Positions 1 to 8,301 of a DNA stretch of 64,000 nt are shown here, piece by piece. Below the pieces are notes generated by a model. The model ran no database searches. It was not told the DNA's origin and saw only the letters and a list, made by a program, of their open reading frames with translations. Source of the stretch: an uncultured Caulobacter sp. (GTDB taxonomy: Bacteria > Pseudomonadota > Alphaproteobacteria > Caulobacterales > Caulobacteraceae); contig CAJYMH010000021.1 in the NCBI GenBank assembly GCA_913776195.1, positions 124,001 through 188,000 on the forward strand, read 5' to 3'. Within the stretch, counting starts at the first letter, position 1; each line of letters opens with the position of its first letter. The position numbers and the translations under genes were made by a program.

Positions 1-1
1 C

Positions 2-1264
2 TCGCGCGCCGACTATTACGGCCCTGAGGAGGTCGAACCCGTCCACGGGTATGAGCCACGTGTCCGCGCCGACGCCGGCCGCATCGCCGAGGCTGTCCGC
101 ATGATCGCCGGCGCCCGGCGCCCGATACTCTACACCGGCGGCGGCGTCATCAACGCCGGTCCGAAGGCCAGCACGTTGCTGCGCGAGTTCGCGGCCATCA
201 CCGGCGCGCCCGTCACCTCGACCCTGATGGGCCTGGGCGCGTTTCCCGCCTCCGACCCGGCTTGGCTGGGTATGCTCGGCATGCACGGCACATTTGAAGC
301 CAACAACGCCATGCACGACTGCGACGTCATGGTCTGCATCGGCGCGCGGTTCGACGACCGTGTCACCGGGCGGCTGGACGCCTTCTCGCCGGGTTCGAAG
401 AAAATCCACATCGATATCGACCCGTCATCGATCAACAAGAACGTCCGCGTCGATGTCCCGGTCATCGGCGACTGCGCCGCGGTGCTCGAAGACATGATCG
501 CCGCCTGGAAGGCCGCTGGCCACGAGGCCAATCGCGGGCCTCTGGACGACTGGTGGCGCCAGATCGACGGCTGGCGCGCCCGCCAGTGCCTGCGCTATCG
601 CCCGTCGGAGACCACCATCAAGCCGCAACAGGCCGTCGAGCGTCTGTACGAGCTGACCAGGAATCGCAGCGTGCGCATCACCACGGAGGTCGGCCAGCAC
701 CAGATGTGGGCCGCCCAGTACTTCCGCTTCCAGGAGCCGAACCGCTGGATGACCTCCGGCGGCGCCGGCACCATGGGTTATGGCCTGCCCGCCGCCATCG
801 GCGTGCAACTGGCTTATCCCGATGATCTGGTCATAGACATCGCGGGCGAAGCCTCGATCCAGATGTGCATCCAGGAGATGTCCACGGCGATCCAGTACGG
901 CACGCCGGTTAAGATCTTCGTCCTGAACAACGAGTGGATGGGCATGGTCCGCCAGTGGCAGCAGCTGCTGCACGGCGAGCGCTACAGCCACTCCTATTCC
1001 GACAGCCTGCCCGACTTCGTGAAACTGGCCGAGGCCTATGGCGCCACCGGCATCCGGGTCGAGGACCCGGCGGAGCTGGACGCCGCCATCCAGCGGATGA
1101 TCGACACCCCCGGTCCGGTGATCGTCGATTGCCGCGTGGAAAAGGCCGAGAACTGCCTGCCGATGATCCCGTCGGGCAAGGCGCACAACGAGATGATCCT
1201 GCCCGATGACGCTGACCTGGACATCACCAAGGTCATCGACGAAGCCGGCCGTCGTCTGGTTTAA
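2..1264 (+). CDS. ilvB: Acetolactate synthase large subunit, 5' end missing
   Basis: This is the catalytic subunit of acetolactate synthase, which condenses pyruvate with pyruvate or 2-ketobutyrate in the first common step of branched-chain amino acid synthesis. The reading frame is already open at base 2 and contains no start before residue motif YYGPEEV, so about one third of the protein lies upstream of the window. The middle ThDP-enzyme domain starts near base 100. The C-terminal ThDP-binding domain contains [15 protein letters not shown] and the cofactor motif ending in [13 protein letters not shown]. In that motif the usual GDG/GDA reads GEA, so the metal-binding Asp is a Glu. ilvN follows 8 bases later, so the two subunits are co-transcribed. 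The identification is firm. Confidence 0.96.
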   Translation, partial: SRADYYGPEEVEPVHGYEPRVRADAGRIAEAVRMIAGARRPILYTGGGVINAGPKASTLLREFAAITGAPVTSTLMGLGAFPASDPAWLGMLGMHGTFEANNAMHDCDVMVCIGARFDDRVTGRLDAFSPGSKKIHIDIDPSSINKNVRVDVPVIGDCAAVLEDMIAAWKAAGHEANRGPLDDWWRQIDGWRARQCLRYRPSETTIKPQQAVERLYELTRNRSVRITTEVGQHQMWAAQYFRFQEPNRWMTSGGAGTMGYGLPAAIGVQLAYPDDLVIDIAGEASIQMCIQEMSTAIQYGTPVKIFVLNNEWMGMVRQWQQLLHGERYSHSYSDSLPDFVKLAEAYGATGIRVEDPAELDAAIQRMIDTPGPVIVDCRVEKAENCLPMIPSGKAHNEMILPDDADLDITKVIDEAGRRLV

Positions 1265-1272
1265 GGGAACAC

Positions 1273-1824
1273 ATGCCCAGCGACCTTACGCCCGCCTCCG
1301 CCTACGACCTCGTGATCAGCGACGCGTCCGAATACACCGCCACCTTCGCCCTGCTCGTGGATAACGAGCCGGGGGTGCTGCATCGCGTGGTCGGCCTGTT
1401 CGCGGCCCGGGGCTACAACATCGAAAGCCTCACCGTCGCCGAGACGGACCGCAAGGCGCACACCAGCCGCATCACCGTGGTGACCCGCGGCACGCGCCAC
1501 GTGATCGAGCAGATCGAGCAACAGCTGAAGAAGGTCGTCGCCGTGCGCCGCGTCCATGACGTGACCCGCGACCCCAATGGCGTCGAGCGCGAACTGGCTC
1601 TGGTCAAGGTGCGCGGCGTCGGGCCCGAGCGGGTCGAGGCTCTGCGTGTCTCCGACATCTTCCGCGCCAAGGTGATCGACACCACCGCCGAGTCCTTCGT
1701 GTTCGAGCTGACCGGCGCCCCGACCAAGATCGACAGTTTCGTGGAGCTGATGCGGCCCCTGGGCCTGGTCGAGTTGTCTCGCACCGGCGTCCTCTCCATC
1801 GAGCGCGGCGCCGAGGGCATGTAG
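1273..1824 (+). CDS. ilvN: Acetolactate synthase small (regulatory) subunit
   Basis: This is the 183-residue regulatory subunit that binds the large subunit and gives valine feedback control. An N-terminal ACT domain begins with TFALLVDNEPGVLHRVVGLF (residues about 18-37), including the typical NxPGVL valine-site region. It is followed by RGYNIESLTV and by the C-terminal domain typical of ALS small subunits (ELALVKVRG, then DSFVELMRPLGLVELSRTG). The length matches proteobacterial IlvH/IlvN proteins of 160-185 residues. The ATG at 1273 follows a purine-rich AAGGGA sequence. The gene sits 8 bases behind ilvB and 5 bases before an uncharacterised exported protein. Confidence 0.96.
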   Translation: MPSDLTPASAYDLVISDASEYTATFALLVDNEPGVLHRVVGLFAARGYNIESLTVAETDRKAHTSRITVVTRGTRHVIEQIEQQLKKVVAVRRVHDVTRDPNGVERELALVKVRGVGPERVEALRVSDIFRAKVIDTTAESFVFELTGAPTKIDSFVELMRPLGLVELSRTGVLSIERGAEGM

Positions 1825-1829
1825 GCGTC

Positions 1830-2576
1830 ATGAGCCTGACAGCAGCCGCCCTCGCGCTTCTGCTTCAGGCCCAAGCGGCCCCTACGCCTGATCCCAAGGA
1901 CTGGTGGGACGCCAAGATCGCACGTCCCTCGCCTACCCTCGAACCGTTGGCGGGACGCCGCCTGGGCTCCGGCGATACCGTGCAGATCGACAACGGCGTC
2001 GATCCCCTGCTCTACCGTCTGTGGGGCCTGCAGCCCCTGCAGAGCCAGATCATCGAGCCCGGCGAGATGGTGTTCGAACTCTGGCGACGTCCCTCGCTCA
2101 GCGTGCGGCAGGCCGTCATTCGCGTCACCGTGCGCCGCGACGGGCGAGCCTTCGTTCAAGCGCGCGCCGGACTCGGCTGTTGCTCGCCGGAGATAGGGCG
2201 CCGGGTGGACGTGAACGCGGAGCTGCCCTCCGTACAGCCGTTCAAGGATCTCGCCGCACTATCGGTATGGGACAGCCCGCGGCGGGTGACCGTACTGGAC
2301 GGCGCGGGTTCAATCGCCAGCCTGTGCCTCGACGGCGTCTCCTGGGACGTCACCCTGCTGACCCATGAGCGCTCCCGGCATCTGCGCCGCGCCTGCGACG
2401 GAGCGGAGATCGGCCAGATCGCCCCCATCCTGAAACCGATGGTCACCGCCGCTCTCGGCCGCGATCCGCGAATCGACGTGCTGTTTTCCCGAGGACCGGA
2501 CTTTGAGGCCGATCACCGCGCCTACCAGGCGCTTATCGCCGCCGGCGGCCGGCTGGAGGCGTCGAAAATCCCTTAG
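1830..2576 (+). CDS. Uncharacterised exported protein
   Basis: I do not recognise a family for this 248-residue product. It begins with a short hydrophobic stretch rich in Ala and Leu (residues 2-17, ending near AQAA) that looks like a signal peptide, so the mature protein is probably periplasmic. The rest is soluble, with a CC pair at about residue 117 and two further single Cys residues that could form disulfides. It starts 5 bases after ilvN and is probably translated from the same message, but nothing in the sequence ties it to amino acid synthesis. The ssrA promoter overlaps its 3' end. The ATG at 1830 is the first start after ilvN, and no better ribosome site is visible. Confidence 0.75.
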   Translation: MSLTAAALALLLQAQAAPTPDPKDWWDAKIARPSPTLEPLAGRRLGSGDTVQIDNGVDPLLYRLWGLQPLQSQIIEPGEMVFELWRRPSLSVRQAVIRVTVRRDGRAFVQARAGLGCCSPEIGRRVDVNAELPSVQPFKDLAALSVWDSPRRVTVLDGAGSIASLCLDGVSWDVTLLTHERSRHLRRACDGAEIGQIAPILKPMVTAALGRDPRIDVLFSRGPDFEADHRAYQALIAAGGRLEASKIP

Positions 2577-2579
2577 GGG

Positions 2580-2608
2580 GTGCAATTTCCACCGACGCGC
2601 CCTATATT
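2580..2608 (+). promoter_or_regulatory. Putative ssrA promoter
   Basis: A good -10 hexamer, TATATT, lies at 2603-2608, with a weak -35-like GTGCAA at 2580-2585 (17-base spacing). It would start transcription near 2614, just at the first hairpin of the tmRNA precursor. It overlaps the stop region of the preceding gene. This is inferred from position and sequence only. Confidence 0.45.
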
Positions 2609-2610
2609 GA

Positions 2611-2905
2611 GAAGGTCCGGGTTCGCCCGGACTATGGAGATAAACGCGCACGTAATAAGCGGACTGGACCCGGGTGCGATTCCCGGCGGCTCCACCAAAA
2701 CCTTCCGGAGTTATCGCCGGATTGATGCGGGGCCGATCAGCATCGACAGACGTGTAAAGGTGTATGCCTTCTCTCGGCATGGTTCCGCCGCATCGGGCCA
2801 TTTTCTAAATGCGAACGATAACTTCGCTGAAGAAGTCCGCCTGGCTGCGTAAGCGCTAGGTTGATTTCGACCTTAAAGTCCTAGGGGTTCAGATCCCTAG
2901 GCGGG
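2611..2905 (+). ncRNA. ssrA: Transfer-messenger RNA, circularly permuted (two-piece) form
   Basis: tmRNA rescues stalled ribosomes and appends a degradation tag. The gene has the permuted order known from Alphaproteobacteria. The acceptor piece comes first: a UUCG hairpin at 2614-2632, a T-arm near 2669-2686, the 3' acceptor strand CGGCTCC at 2687-2693, then A and CCA at 2694-2697. A spacer of about 31 bases follows and would be removed. The coding piece starts with GGGGCCG at 2729-2735, which pairs with the acceptor strand over 7 base pairs including one G-U. The tag frame GCG...TAA at 2811-2852 encodes ANDNFAEEVRLAA, preceded by TAAAT just before the resume codon. A stem at 2879-2901 closes the piece. 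The outer ends are approximate. sspB, the adaptor for this tag, follows. Confidence 0.93.
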
Positions 2906-2909
2906 GCTC

Positions 2910-2948
2910 GGGGAGGGCCTGCCAACAGAACCTCCCCACTCACCTTTT
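2910..2948 (+). terminator. Rho-independent-like terminator of ssrA
   Basis: The arms GGGGAGG (2910-2916) and CCTCCCC (2931-2937) pair perfectly around a 14-base loop. A short T-rich stretch (ACTCACCTTTT) follows. The position directly behind the tmRNA supports a terminator role, although the loop is long and the T-run is short. Confidence 0.55.
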
Positions 2949-3064
2949 CCCTCACGATTCCGGAAACTTCCGGCACGGCCGGCGCTTTTGCTAAAGCGGC
3001 CTTGCGCGCCCATCCCGACGCGTTAGTTTCGCCGCTGCTTTCAACTTCTGTTCGTGATTTGAGA

Positions 3065-3541
3065 ATGGCCCAGGAAAAGCCGCCCGAAGACCTCATGCAC
3101 TATGAGGCCATGGCCCAGGAGGCGCTGCGCGGCGTCATCCGCAGCGCCATGGAACGCGCCGCTCATCCCAGCGGCCTTCCCGGCCATCACCACTTCTACA
3201 TCACCTTCAAGACCCGGGCTCCCGGCGTCGAGGGGCCCGTTGATCTGCTGGGCAAGTACCCGGACGAGATGACCATCGTCCTGCAGCATCAATACTGGGA
3301 CCTGGAGGTCACGCCCGAGCTGTTCTCGGTGACGCTGAAGTTCGGCGGTCAGCCCAAGAACCTCGTCATCCCCTACGCGGCGGTGACGCGCTTCTATGAT
3401 CCCAGCTGCCAGTTCGTGCTGCAGTTCGAAGTTGACGACGTTCCCAAGGCGCCCGTCGCCGAAGCCGCCGCGCCGCCGCGCGCCGGCGGCGATGACGACG
3501 GTCCCAAGGTCGTCTCCCTGGACCAGTTCCGAAAGAAGTGA
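3065..3541 (+). CDS. sspB: SspB, alpha-type ClpXP adaptor
   Basis: SspB binds ssrA-tagged proteins and the ClpX N-domain and so delivers tagged substrates to the ClpXP protease in the cytoplasm. The 158-residue product has the alphaproteobacterial SspB core (LPGHHHFYITFKT, then LLGKYPDEMTIVLQHQYWDLEV and FYDPSCQFVLQFEV). An acidic flexible linker follows, then the conserved C-terminal ClpX-docking tail PKVVSLDQFRKK. I chose the ATG at 3065 (MAQEKPPEDLM), which matches the family start as I know it. An in-frame upstream start near 3002 would add an unlikely extension. The gene lies directly behind ssrA, and its stop overlaps the GTG start of the thioesterase gene. Confidence 0.95.
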   Translation: MAQEKPPEDLMHYEAMAQEALRGVIRSAMERAAHPSGLPGHHHFYITFKTRAPGVEGPVDLLGKYPDEMTIVLQHQYWDLEVTPELFSVTLKFGGQPKNLVIPYAAVTRFYDPSCQFVLQFEVDDVPKAPVAEAAAPPRAGGDDDGPKVVSLDQFRKK

Positions 3542-4008
3542 ACGACGTCGCCTCCGACACGCCTGAGAGCTTGACCGACGAGGCGATCCTCGAGCGGTTT
3601 GCGCGATCCGCCAACCAGCCTTCGGGTTCGAAGACGGTGGGTTTCAGGCTTGTCCGGGTCAGCCAGGCCGACCGTGAGGTGGAGGTGATCTTCGACGCCC
3701 GCGCTGACCTGCTGGCCAATCCCATGGGCCAGGTCCAGGGCGGCTATGTCTGCGTGATGCTGGACGAATGCATGTCGGTGGCCTGCTTGGTCACGTCTGG
3801 CATGACCTGCGTTGCCCCCACGCTCGAGATGAAGACGAGCTTCCTGCGCCCCGCCATGCCTGGCCAACTGCGCGGGGTCGGGCGGGTCGTCAAATGGGGC
3901 AAGACCATCGCCTTCACCGAGGGCGAGCTGTTCGACCCCGAGGGCCGCCTGGTGGCCAAGGCGACCGGAACGGCGATGCCGACCCCCTTCGCGAAGTTTA
4001 GGAAGTAG
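3538..4008 (+). CDS. PaaI-family hotdog thioesterase
   Basis: This is a 156-residue single hotdog-fold protein of the PaaI type, which hydrolyses acyl- or aryl-CoA thioesters. The core helix motif reads GQVQGGYVCVMLDECMSVA. The HGG of typical PaaI enzymes is QGG here, so the usual His is a Gln while the catalytic-side Asp (LDE) is kept. The start is GTG at 3538, which shares bases with the TGA of sspB (GTGA overlap), so the two are translationally coupled. Its substrate cannot be read from the sequence. A link to protein quality control is only suggested by the coupling to sspB. Confidence 0.85.
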   Translation: MNDVASDTPESLTDEAILERFARSANQPSGSKTVGFRLVRVSQADREVEVIFDARADLLANPMGQVQGGYVCVMLDECMSVACLVTSGMTCVAPTLEMKTSFLRPAMPGQLRGVGRVVKWGKTIAFTEGELFDPEGRLVAKATGTAMPTPFAKFRK

Positions 4009-4013
4009 AGCCC

Positions 4014-4772
4014 ATGCGGTGGCTGGCGAGTGTCTTTGTGGCGTTCGCACTGGCCCTGCCGGGCTTGGCCCTCGCTGGCCCGTTCTCAAACTGGGCGGCG
4101 GTCGTCGTCGCCGCCGACAACGCCGCCCACGAAGGCGGGTCCACCGAGGCCTTCGACAATGCCCGCCGCGACGTCTCCAGCCGCCTTGTCGCCATGGGCT
4201 TCGCCGCCGAGAACATCAGCCAGTTCTCGACCCAGCCCGAGAAGTATGCGGCGCCCAAGCCGGGGAAGGCCGATCTGCGCGGCGTCTATGAGCAGCTGAA
4301 GACGCTCAGCGGCACGGCGAGGGCCGGCTGCCTGCTCTATTTCACCTCGCATGGAGAGCCCCGCGGCATCACCTTCGGCGAAGGACGTCTGTCACCCGCC
4401 CTGCTGGCGGCGATGATCGAGGGAGCCTGTCCTGGCCGCCCGGTGATCGCGGTGATCTCGGCCTGCTTCTCCGGCGTGTTCGTGGACCCGCTGGCCGGTC
4501 CCCAGCGCATGGTGATGACCGCCGCCCGCCCTGACCGTTCGTCCTTTGGCTGCGGTGAGAGCGACAAGTACCCCTATTTCGACGAGTGCTTCCTGCGCAC
4601 GACCGAAACCGCCCGCGACTTCATCGCCCTGGCCAACGGCACCAAGGCCTGTGTGGCCGCCAAGGAGATTGAGACCAAGGCCAAGCCGCCGTCGGAGCCT
4701 CAGATCTGGATCGGCGGCGCGCTGCGGCCAATTCTGCCGCTCTACGCCTTCACGCGCTCGGTTAGCCCTTAG
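4014..4772 (+). CDS. Exported C13-family (legumain-like) cysteine peptidase
   Basis: This is a 252-residue caspase-fold peptidase of MEROPS family C13. A signal peptide covers residues 1-21 (LALPGLALA, cleavage near AGP). The catalytic His lies in YFTSHGEP (His113), and the catalytic Cys lies in VISACFSGVF (Cys151) after a hydrophobic strand, the spacing expected for this fold. The mature enzyme should be periplasmic or surface-exposed, with an Asn or Asp preference if the family rule holds. It starts 5 bases after the thioesterase and so probably shares its message. Its stop overlaps by 4 bases the convergent stop of the next gene. The natural substrate is unknown. Confidence 0.88.
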   Translation: MRWLASVFVAFALALPGLALAGPFSNWAAVVVAADNAAHEGGSTEAFDNARRDVSSRLVAMGFAAENISQFSTQPEKYAAPKPGKADLRGVYEQLKTLSGTARAGCLLYFTSHGEPRGITFGEGRLSPALLAAMIEGACPGRPVIAVISACFSGVFVDPLAGPQRMVMTAARPDRSSFGCGESDKYPYFDECFLRTTETARDFIALANGTKACVAAKEIETKAKPPSEPQIWIGGALRPILPLYAFTRSVSP

Positions 4773-5290
4773 GGCTTCTTCCTCAGCGTCATCTCGAAGA
4801 TCGGCGTCCAGGTCTTGCCGTCAAGGCTGTAGCGGCCGGTCTCATGCCAGGTGTCGGCCGTGAAGGCGGTGACGTACTCAACTTTGCCGCCATTTCCCAC
4901 GGTCATGCCCCAGGTGAACTTGCCGGGCTCCACCGTCATAGCGTGATCGCCGTACATCCCGGTCGAAAGGTTGGTGCGGAACCGGTAGGCCTTGTCGCGC
5001 GGCGACCAGACGATCACCCCCATGGCGTCATGCACCACGGCATGCGGCGCGGCCGAACTCTTGTGCAGGCCCTCCACCAGCATGGCGGCCCCGCCGACGC
5101 GCTCGCTGACGATCTCTTGAGATAGGAAAGTCTGGCGGCCAGCGGCCGGCGTGCTCATCCACCCCTCGCCTTCCCACCGACCGACCAGCGACTTCAGCGG
5201 CCCCATCGCCTCCTGCGGAGTCGTCGGCTCGGCGGCCTGCGCCCCGACGGCCAGAAGCAGCGAAAAGGCGGCGGCGGTCATATGGCGCAT
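4769..5290 (-). CDS. Exported DUF1579-like protein
   Basis: This is a 173-residue protein with a signal peptide (MTAAAFSLLLAVGAQAA) and a lipocalin-like beta-rich body. The motif LVGRWEGEGW at residues 35-44 and the ending TWTPIFEMTLRKK resemble DUF1579 and related proteins, which occur widely in Proteobacteria without a known function. The ATG at 5290 is favoured because GGGGAGA lies 6 bases upstream; a second ATG three codons later is possible. The gene stands alone on the minus strand and converges on the C13 peptidase gene with a 4-base overlap. No ligand or catalytic residues can be assigned. Confidence 0.75.
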   Translation of the reverse strand: MRHMTAAAFSLLLAVGAQAAEPTTPQEAMGPLKSLVGRWEGEGWMSTPAAGRQTFLSQEIVSERVGGAAMLVEGLHKSSAAPHAVVHDAMGVIVWSPRDKAYRFRTNLSTGMYGDHAMTVEPGKFTWGMTVGNGGKVEYVTAFTADTWHETGRYSLDGKTWTPIFEMTLRKKP

Positions 5291-5357
5291 CGATATCTCC
5301 CCTTGATGGGCCGCAACTTAACCAACCGCCGGTCCCCGATCTTGAAACTTTCGGCCA

Positions 5358-6137
5358 TCAGCCGACGAAACGATGGTCGATGCGGCGCAGGTAGCGGGCC
5401 ACGCGCCTGGGAGTCTGGTCGAAGACCGCTCGGACTTCGCGGCTGAGATGCGCCTGGTCGGCGTAGTCCGCCTCGACGGCGGCGGCGGCCCAGGTGTCAT
5501 GCTCCGCCACTGCGCGGATGCAGGCCTCGCGCAGACGGCGGACACCGGCGAACTCCTTGGGCGTAAGCCCCACCACGTCGAAGAACCGGCGGCGCAGTTG
5601 CCGCTCGCTGAGGCCCGCTCCGGCGGCGAGGTCGGCGATGCGGCCGCGTCCACCGCTTTCGATCAGGGCCTGGGCCGCGCAACTTGCCGCTTGGTCGATA
5701 CGCAGGTCTCGTGCGCGGTCCAGCAGCACCTCGTCGGCCGCATCCGACACTTTCGTCCGCGCCAGCTTGACCAAAGCCGCCGCCAATTCAGCCAAGCGAT
5801 TGTCCCCGCCCCGCCATGGACCGATATGGCCGCGCAGATCGGGCCCGCCGACCTCAAGCAACGCCGCCGCCGCCGCCGGCGCGAGGCGGACGCCAGCATA
5901 AACCACACCGCCGTGCACCTGCACCGAATGGGCGATGCGCGTCGGGCCGGCGCACAATAGGGGCGAGGCCCCCGCCTCGGAGACAGCCACGCTGAGCGAG
6001 GTCACGCCGTCCGGCACGATCACATGCTCCACAGGTCCGCCGATCCCCGGCCCCAGTTGGAAACGCCAATAACAGACGGCCAGACCGCGAGCGGCGGCGG
6101 GCGTATCGCGCTCTTCGTAGAGCATGTCTGCATTCAT
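5358..6137 (-). CDS. AraC-family transcriptional regulator
   Basis: This 259-residue DNA-binding regulator has a C-terminal AraC/XylS double helix-turn-helix. The first helix-turn-helix is in RIADLAAGAGLSERQLRRRFFDVVGLTPKEFAGVRRL, and the second in ADYADQAHLSREVRAVFDQTPRRVARYLR. The N-terminal part (residues 20-110, WRFQLGPG and VIVPDGVTSLSV) looks like the AraC-type sensor domain found with many alphaproteobacterial members. It is transcribed away from the serine hydrolase gene, so it may control that gene and itself. The inducer is unknown. Confidence 0.88.
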   Translation of the reverse strand: MNADMLYEERDTPAAARGLAVCYWRFQLGPGIGGPVEHVIVPDGVTSLSVAVSEAGASPLLCAGPTRIAHSVQVHGGVVYAGVRLAPAAAAALLEVGGPDLRGHIGPWRGGDNRLAELAAALVKLARTKVSDAADEVLLDRARDLRIDQAASCAAQALIESGGRGRIADLAAGAGLSERQLRRRFFDVVGLTPKEFAGVRRLREACIRAVAEHDTWAAAAVEADYADQAHLSREVRAVFDQTPRRVARYLRRIDHRFVG

Positions 6138-6241
6138 TGCGGATTCCCCCCGCGGCGCCGCTACCCATGACCGCCGACTGTCCCTATCAAGGGGTCAGGT
6201 CAGCAGTGAATCAATACGAGGTCGAGCCGGTGTCGGTGAGC

Positions 6242-8275
6242 ATGAACGCCAAGGTTTTCCTCGCCGCCGCCATCGGCGCGCTCGGTTTCGCGCCGATGTC
6301 CCTGGCGCAGATCGAGCCTGCGATTCCCGCTTCCCCCGCGCCGCGCCCGGCCCCTGCCGTCACCCGACCGGCGACGCCCGCTCCCACGGCGCAAACGACA
6401 GCAACCCCGCCAGGCCTGAACCCGCTCCAGCTGGAAGCCTATGTGGACGGCGTCGTCGGCCGCGCCATGGCCGAAGACCACATCGCCGGCGTGACCGTCT
6501 CTGTGGTGCAGGGCGGCCAGGTGGTGCTGAAGAAGGGCTACGGCCTTTCCAATATCGACCAGGGCAAGCCGGTCGATCCCGACCGCACCCTGTTTCGCAT
6601 CGGCTCCATCTCCAAGACCTTCACCTGGATCGCCCTGATGAAGGAGGTGGAGGCCGGACGCATGCGTCTGGACGCGCCGCTGAACCTCTATCTGCCCGAA
6701 CGCCTGCACATCCGCGACCAAGGCTTCAAGCAACAGGTCCTCGTCCGCCACACCATGAACCACACCGGCGGCTTCGAGGATCGCGCCTTGGGCCAGCTAT
6801 TCGAGCGCGACCCCAACCGCGTGCGCCCGCTGGAGCTCTATCTCCAGAAGGAGCGGATGCGCCGCGTCCGGGAGCCGGGCATGATCCCGTCCTACTCAAA
6901 CTACGCCGTAGGTCTGGCCGGCGAAGCGGTGTCCAATGTCGTGGGCAAGCCGTTCGAGCAACTCGCCGAAGAGGAGATTTTCCGCCCGCTCGGCATGTGG
7001 CGGACCACCTTCCGAGAAGTGCGCGATGTCCGCGACGGCCTGCCGGCGCCTATGCCGGCGGAACTGGCGGCCGACGCCTCGCAAGGCTTCCGCTGGGTCG
7101 GCGGCGGCTATCAGGCGCGTCCTTACGAGTTCGTCGGCCAGATCGCCCCGGCGGGCGGCGCCTCATCCACGGCGGGCGACATGGCGAAATACATGCTGGT
7201 CCTGCTGAACAACGGCTCGCTCGGCGCCGACCGCGCGCCGCTGTACAGCCCGCGCACCGCAGCGGCCTTCGCGGGCCAGACCTGGCGCCCCGCGCCCAGC
7301 GTCGCGGGCACCAACCACGGCTTCATGGACATCGCCCTGCCCGGCGGGCGTCGCGGCTATGGTCACGGCGGCGCCACCATCGCCTTCTTCTCGATGATGG
7401 TGGTGGTTCCCGAGCTGAACCTCGGCGTCTTCGTGTCCACCAACACCGAGGGCGGCGGCTCCTTGTCCAGCACCCTGCCGGACATGATCGTCAAGCGCTT
7501 CTACGGCCCGGCCGACGCCCCGCCTTCCGCCGTTCCCATGATCAAGGCCGATCCGGCGATCTATGCCGGGACCTACCTGACCACCCGCCGCGCCTATGGC
7601 GGGCTGGAAGGCTTCGTCAGCCACCTCATGGGTCAGAGCAAGGTGAAGGTGAACGACAAGGGCGAGGTCATCACGGGCGGCTCCCGCGCCTGGCGCGCCA
7701 CCGATCAGGAGGGCGTCTTCCAGTCGGTCAACGGCTCCCAGACCCTGGTCTTCGTGATCGAGAATGGCCGCGCGGTCCGCTACTTCGCGTCCAACGGACT
7801 GTCGACCTTTGAACGCGTTGGTCCGTTCAACTGGATCAGCACCCTGATCGCCCTGACCGTCGCGGCGCTGATCGCCTCCCTAGCGACCCTGATCGGACTG
7901 TTCACCCGCGACCACCGCGAACTGCGCCAGACCTCGATCCAGCGCCAGGCCAGCCTTATGCAGACAACCCAGTCCATCCTGTGGCTGACGGCGGCCGGCC
8001 TGTTCGCCGCCTGGGGCCAATCGGCCAGCGACATCGTCAAGATCTTCTACAGCTGGCCCTCGCCGCCGGTCATCATAGCTTCAGCCTGCGCCCTGGTGGC
8101 GGCTATCCTGTCGGTGGCGACACTGCTGATCCTGCCCATCGTCTGGCGCGGCGGCCGACGGGTCGACAGCTGGACGCCGTGGCGCAAGCTGCGCTTCTCG
8201 GTGACGACGGTGATCTTCACCGCCTTCTCGCTGCTGCTGGCCTATTGGGGTGCGCTATTCCCCTGGAGCGTCTGA
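6242..8275 (+). CDS. Membrane-anchored serine hydrolase, beta-lactamase class C fold
   Basis: This 677-residue enzyme has the penicillin-recognising fold of class C beta-lactamases and esterases. I chose ATG 6242, which gives a clear signal peptide (MNAKVFLAAAIGALGFA), followed by a Pro/Ala-rich linker (residues 28-58). The catalytic SxxK is Ser122-Ile-Ser-Lys125. A YSN triad lies in MIPSYSNYAVG, and HGG replaces KTG in YGHGGATIAF. After about residue 530 come four or five hydrophobic helices, for example STLIALTVAALIASLATLIG and IIASACALVAAILSVATLLI, so the catalytic part is tethered to the inner membrane and faces the periplasm. Esterase, peptidase or transpeptidase-related roles are all possible. 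It is divergent from the AraC regulator. Confidence 0.88.
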   Translation: MNAKVFLAAAIGALGFAPMSLAQIEPAIPASPAPRPAPAVTRPATPAPTAQTTATPPGLNPLQLEAYVDGVVGRAMAEDHIAGVTVSVVQGGQVVLKKGYGLSNIDQGKPVDPDRTLFRIGSISKTFTWIALMKEVEAGRMRLDAPLNLYLPERLHIRDQGFKQQVLVRHTMNHTGGFEDRALGQLFERDPNRVRPLELYLQKERMRRVREPGMIPSYSNYAVGLAGEAVSNVVGKPFEQLAEEEIFRPLGMWRTTFREVRDVRDGLPAPMPAELAADASQGFRWVGGGYQARPYEFVGQIAPAGGASSTAGDMAKYMLVLLNNGSLGADRAPLYSPRTAAAFAGQTWRPAPSVAGTNHGFMDIALPGGRRGYGHGGATIAFFSMMVVVPELNLGVFVSTNTEGGGSLSSTLPDMIVKRFYGPADAPPSAVPMIKADPAIYAGTYLTTRRAYGGLEGFVSHLMGQSKVKVNDKGEVITGGSRAWRATDQEGVFQSVNGSQTLVFVIENGRAVRYFASNGLSTFERVGPFNWISTLIALTVAALIASLATLIGLFTRDHRELRQTSIQRQASLMQTTQSILWLTAAGLFAAWGQSASDIVKIFYSWPSPPVIIASACALVAAILSVATLLILPIVWRGGRRVDSWTPWRKLRFSVTTVIFTAFSLLLAYWGALFPWSV

Positions 8276-8301
8276 GGACGCTCAAAGTAAGAGTGGAGCG
8301 T

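Noticed and set aside
2580-2852. A 90-codon open frame on the plus strand through the tmRNA region
   Set aside because: Only its last 13 codons are meaningful, as the tmRNA tag. The upstream part overlaps the T-arm, CCA end and acceptor strands, so it is not a protein gene.
2879-2901. A T-arm-like stem with GGTTCAGATCC, suggesting a separate tRNA
   Set aside because: No acceptor, D-arm or anticodon arm surrounds it, and the loop lacks the invariant A58. It fits better as the last stem of the tmRNA coding piece.
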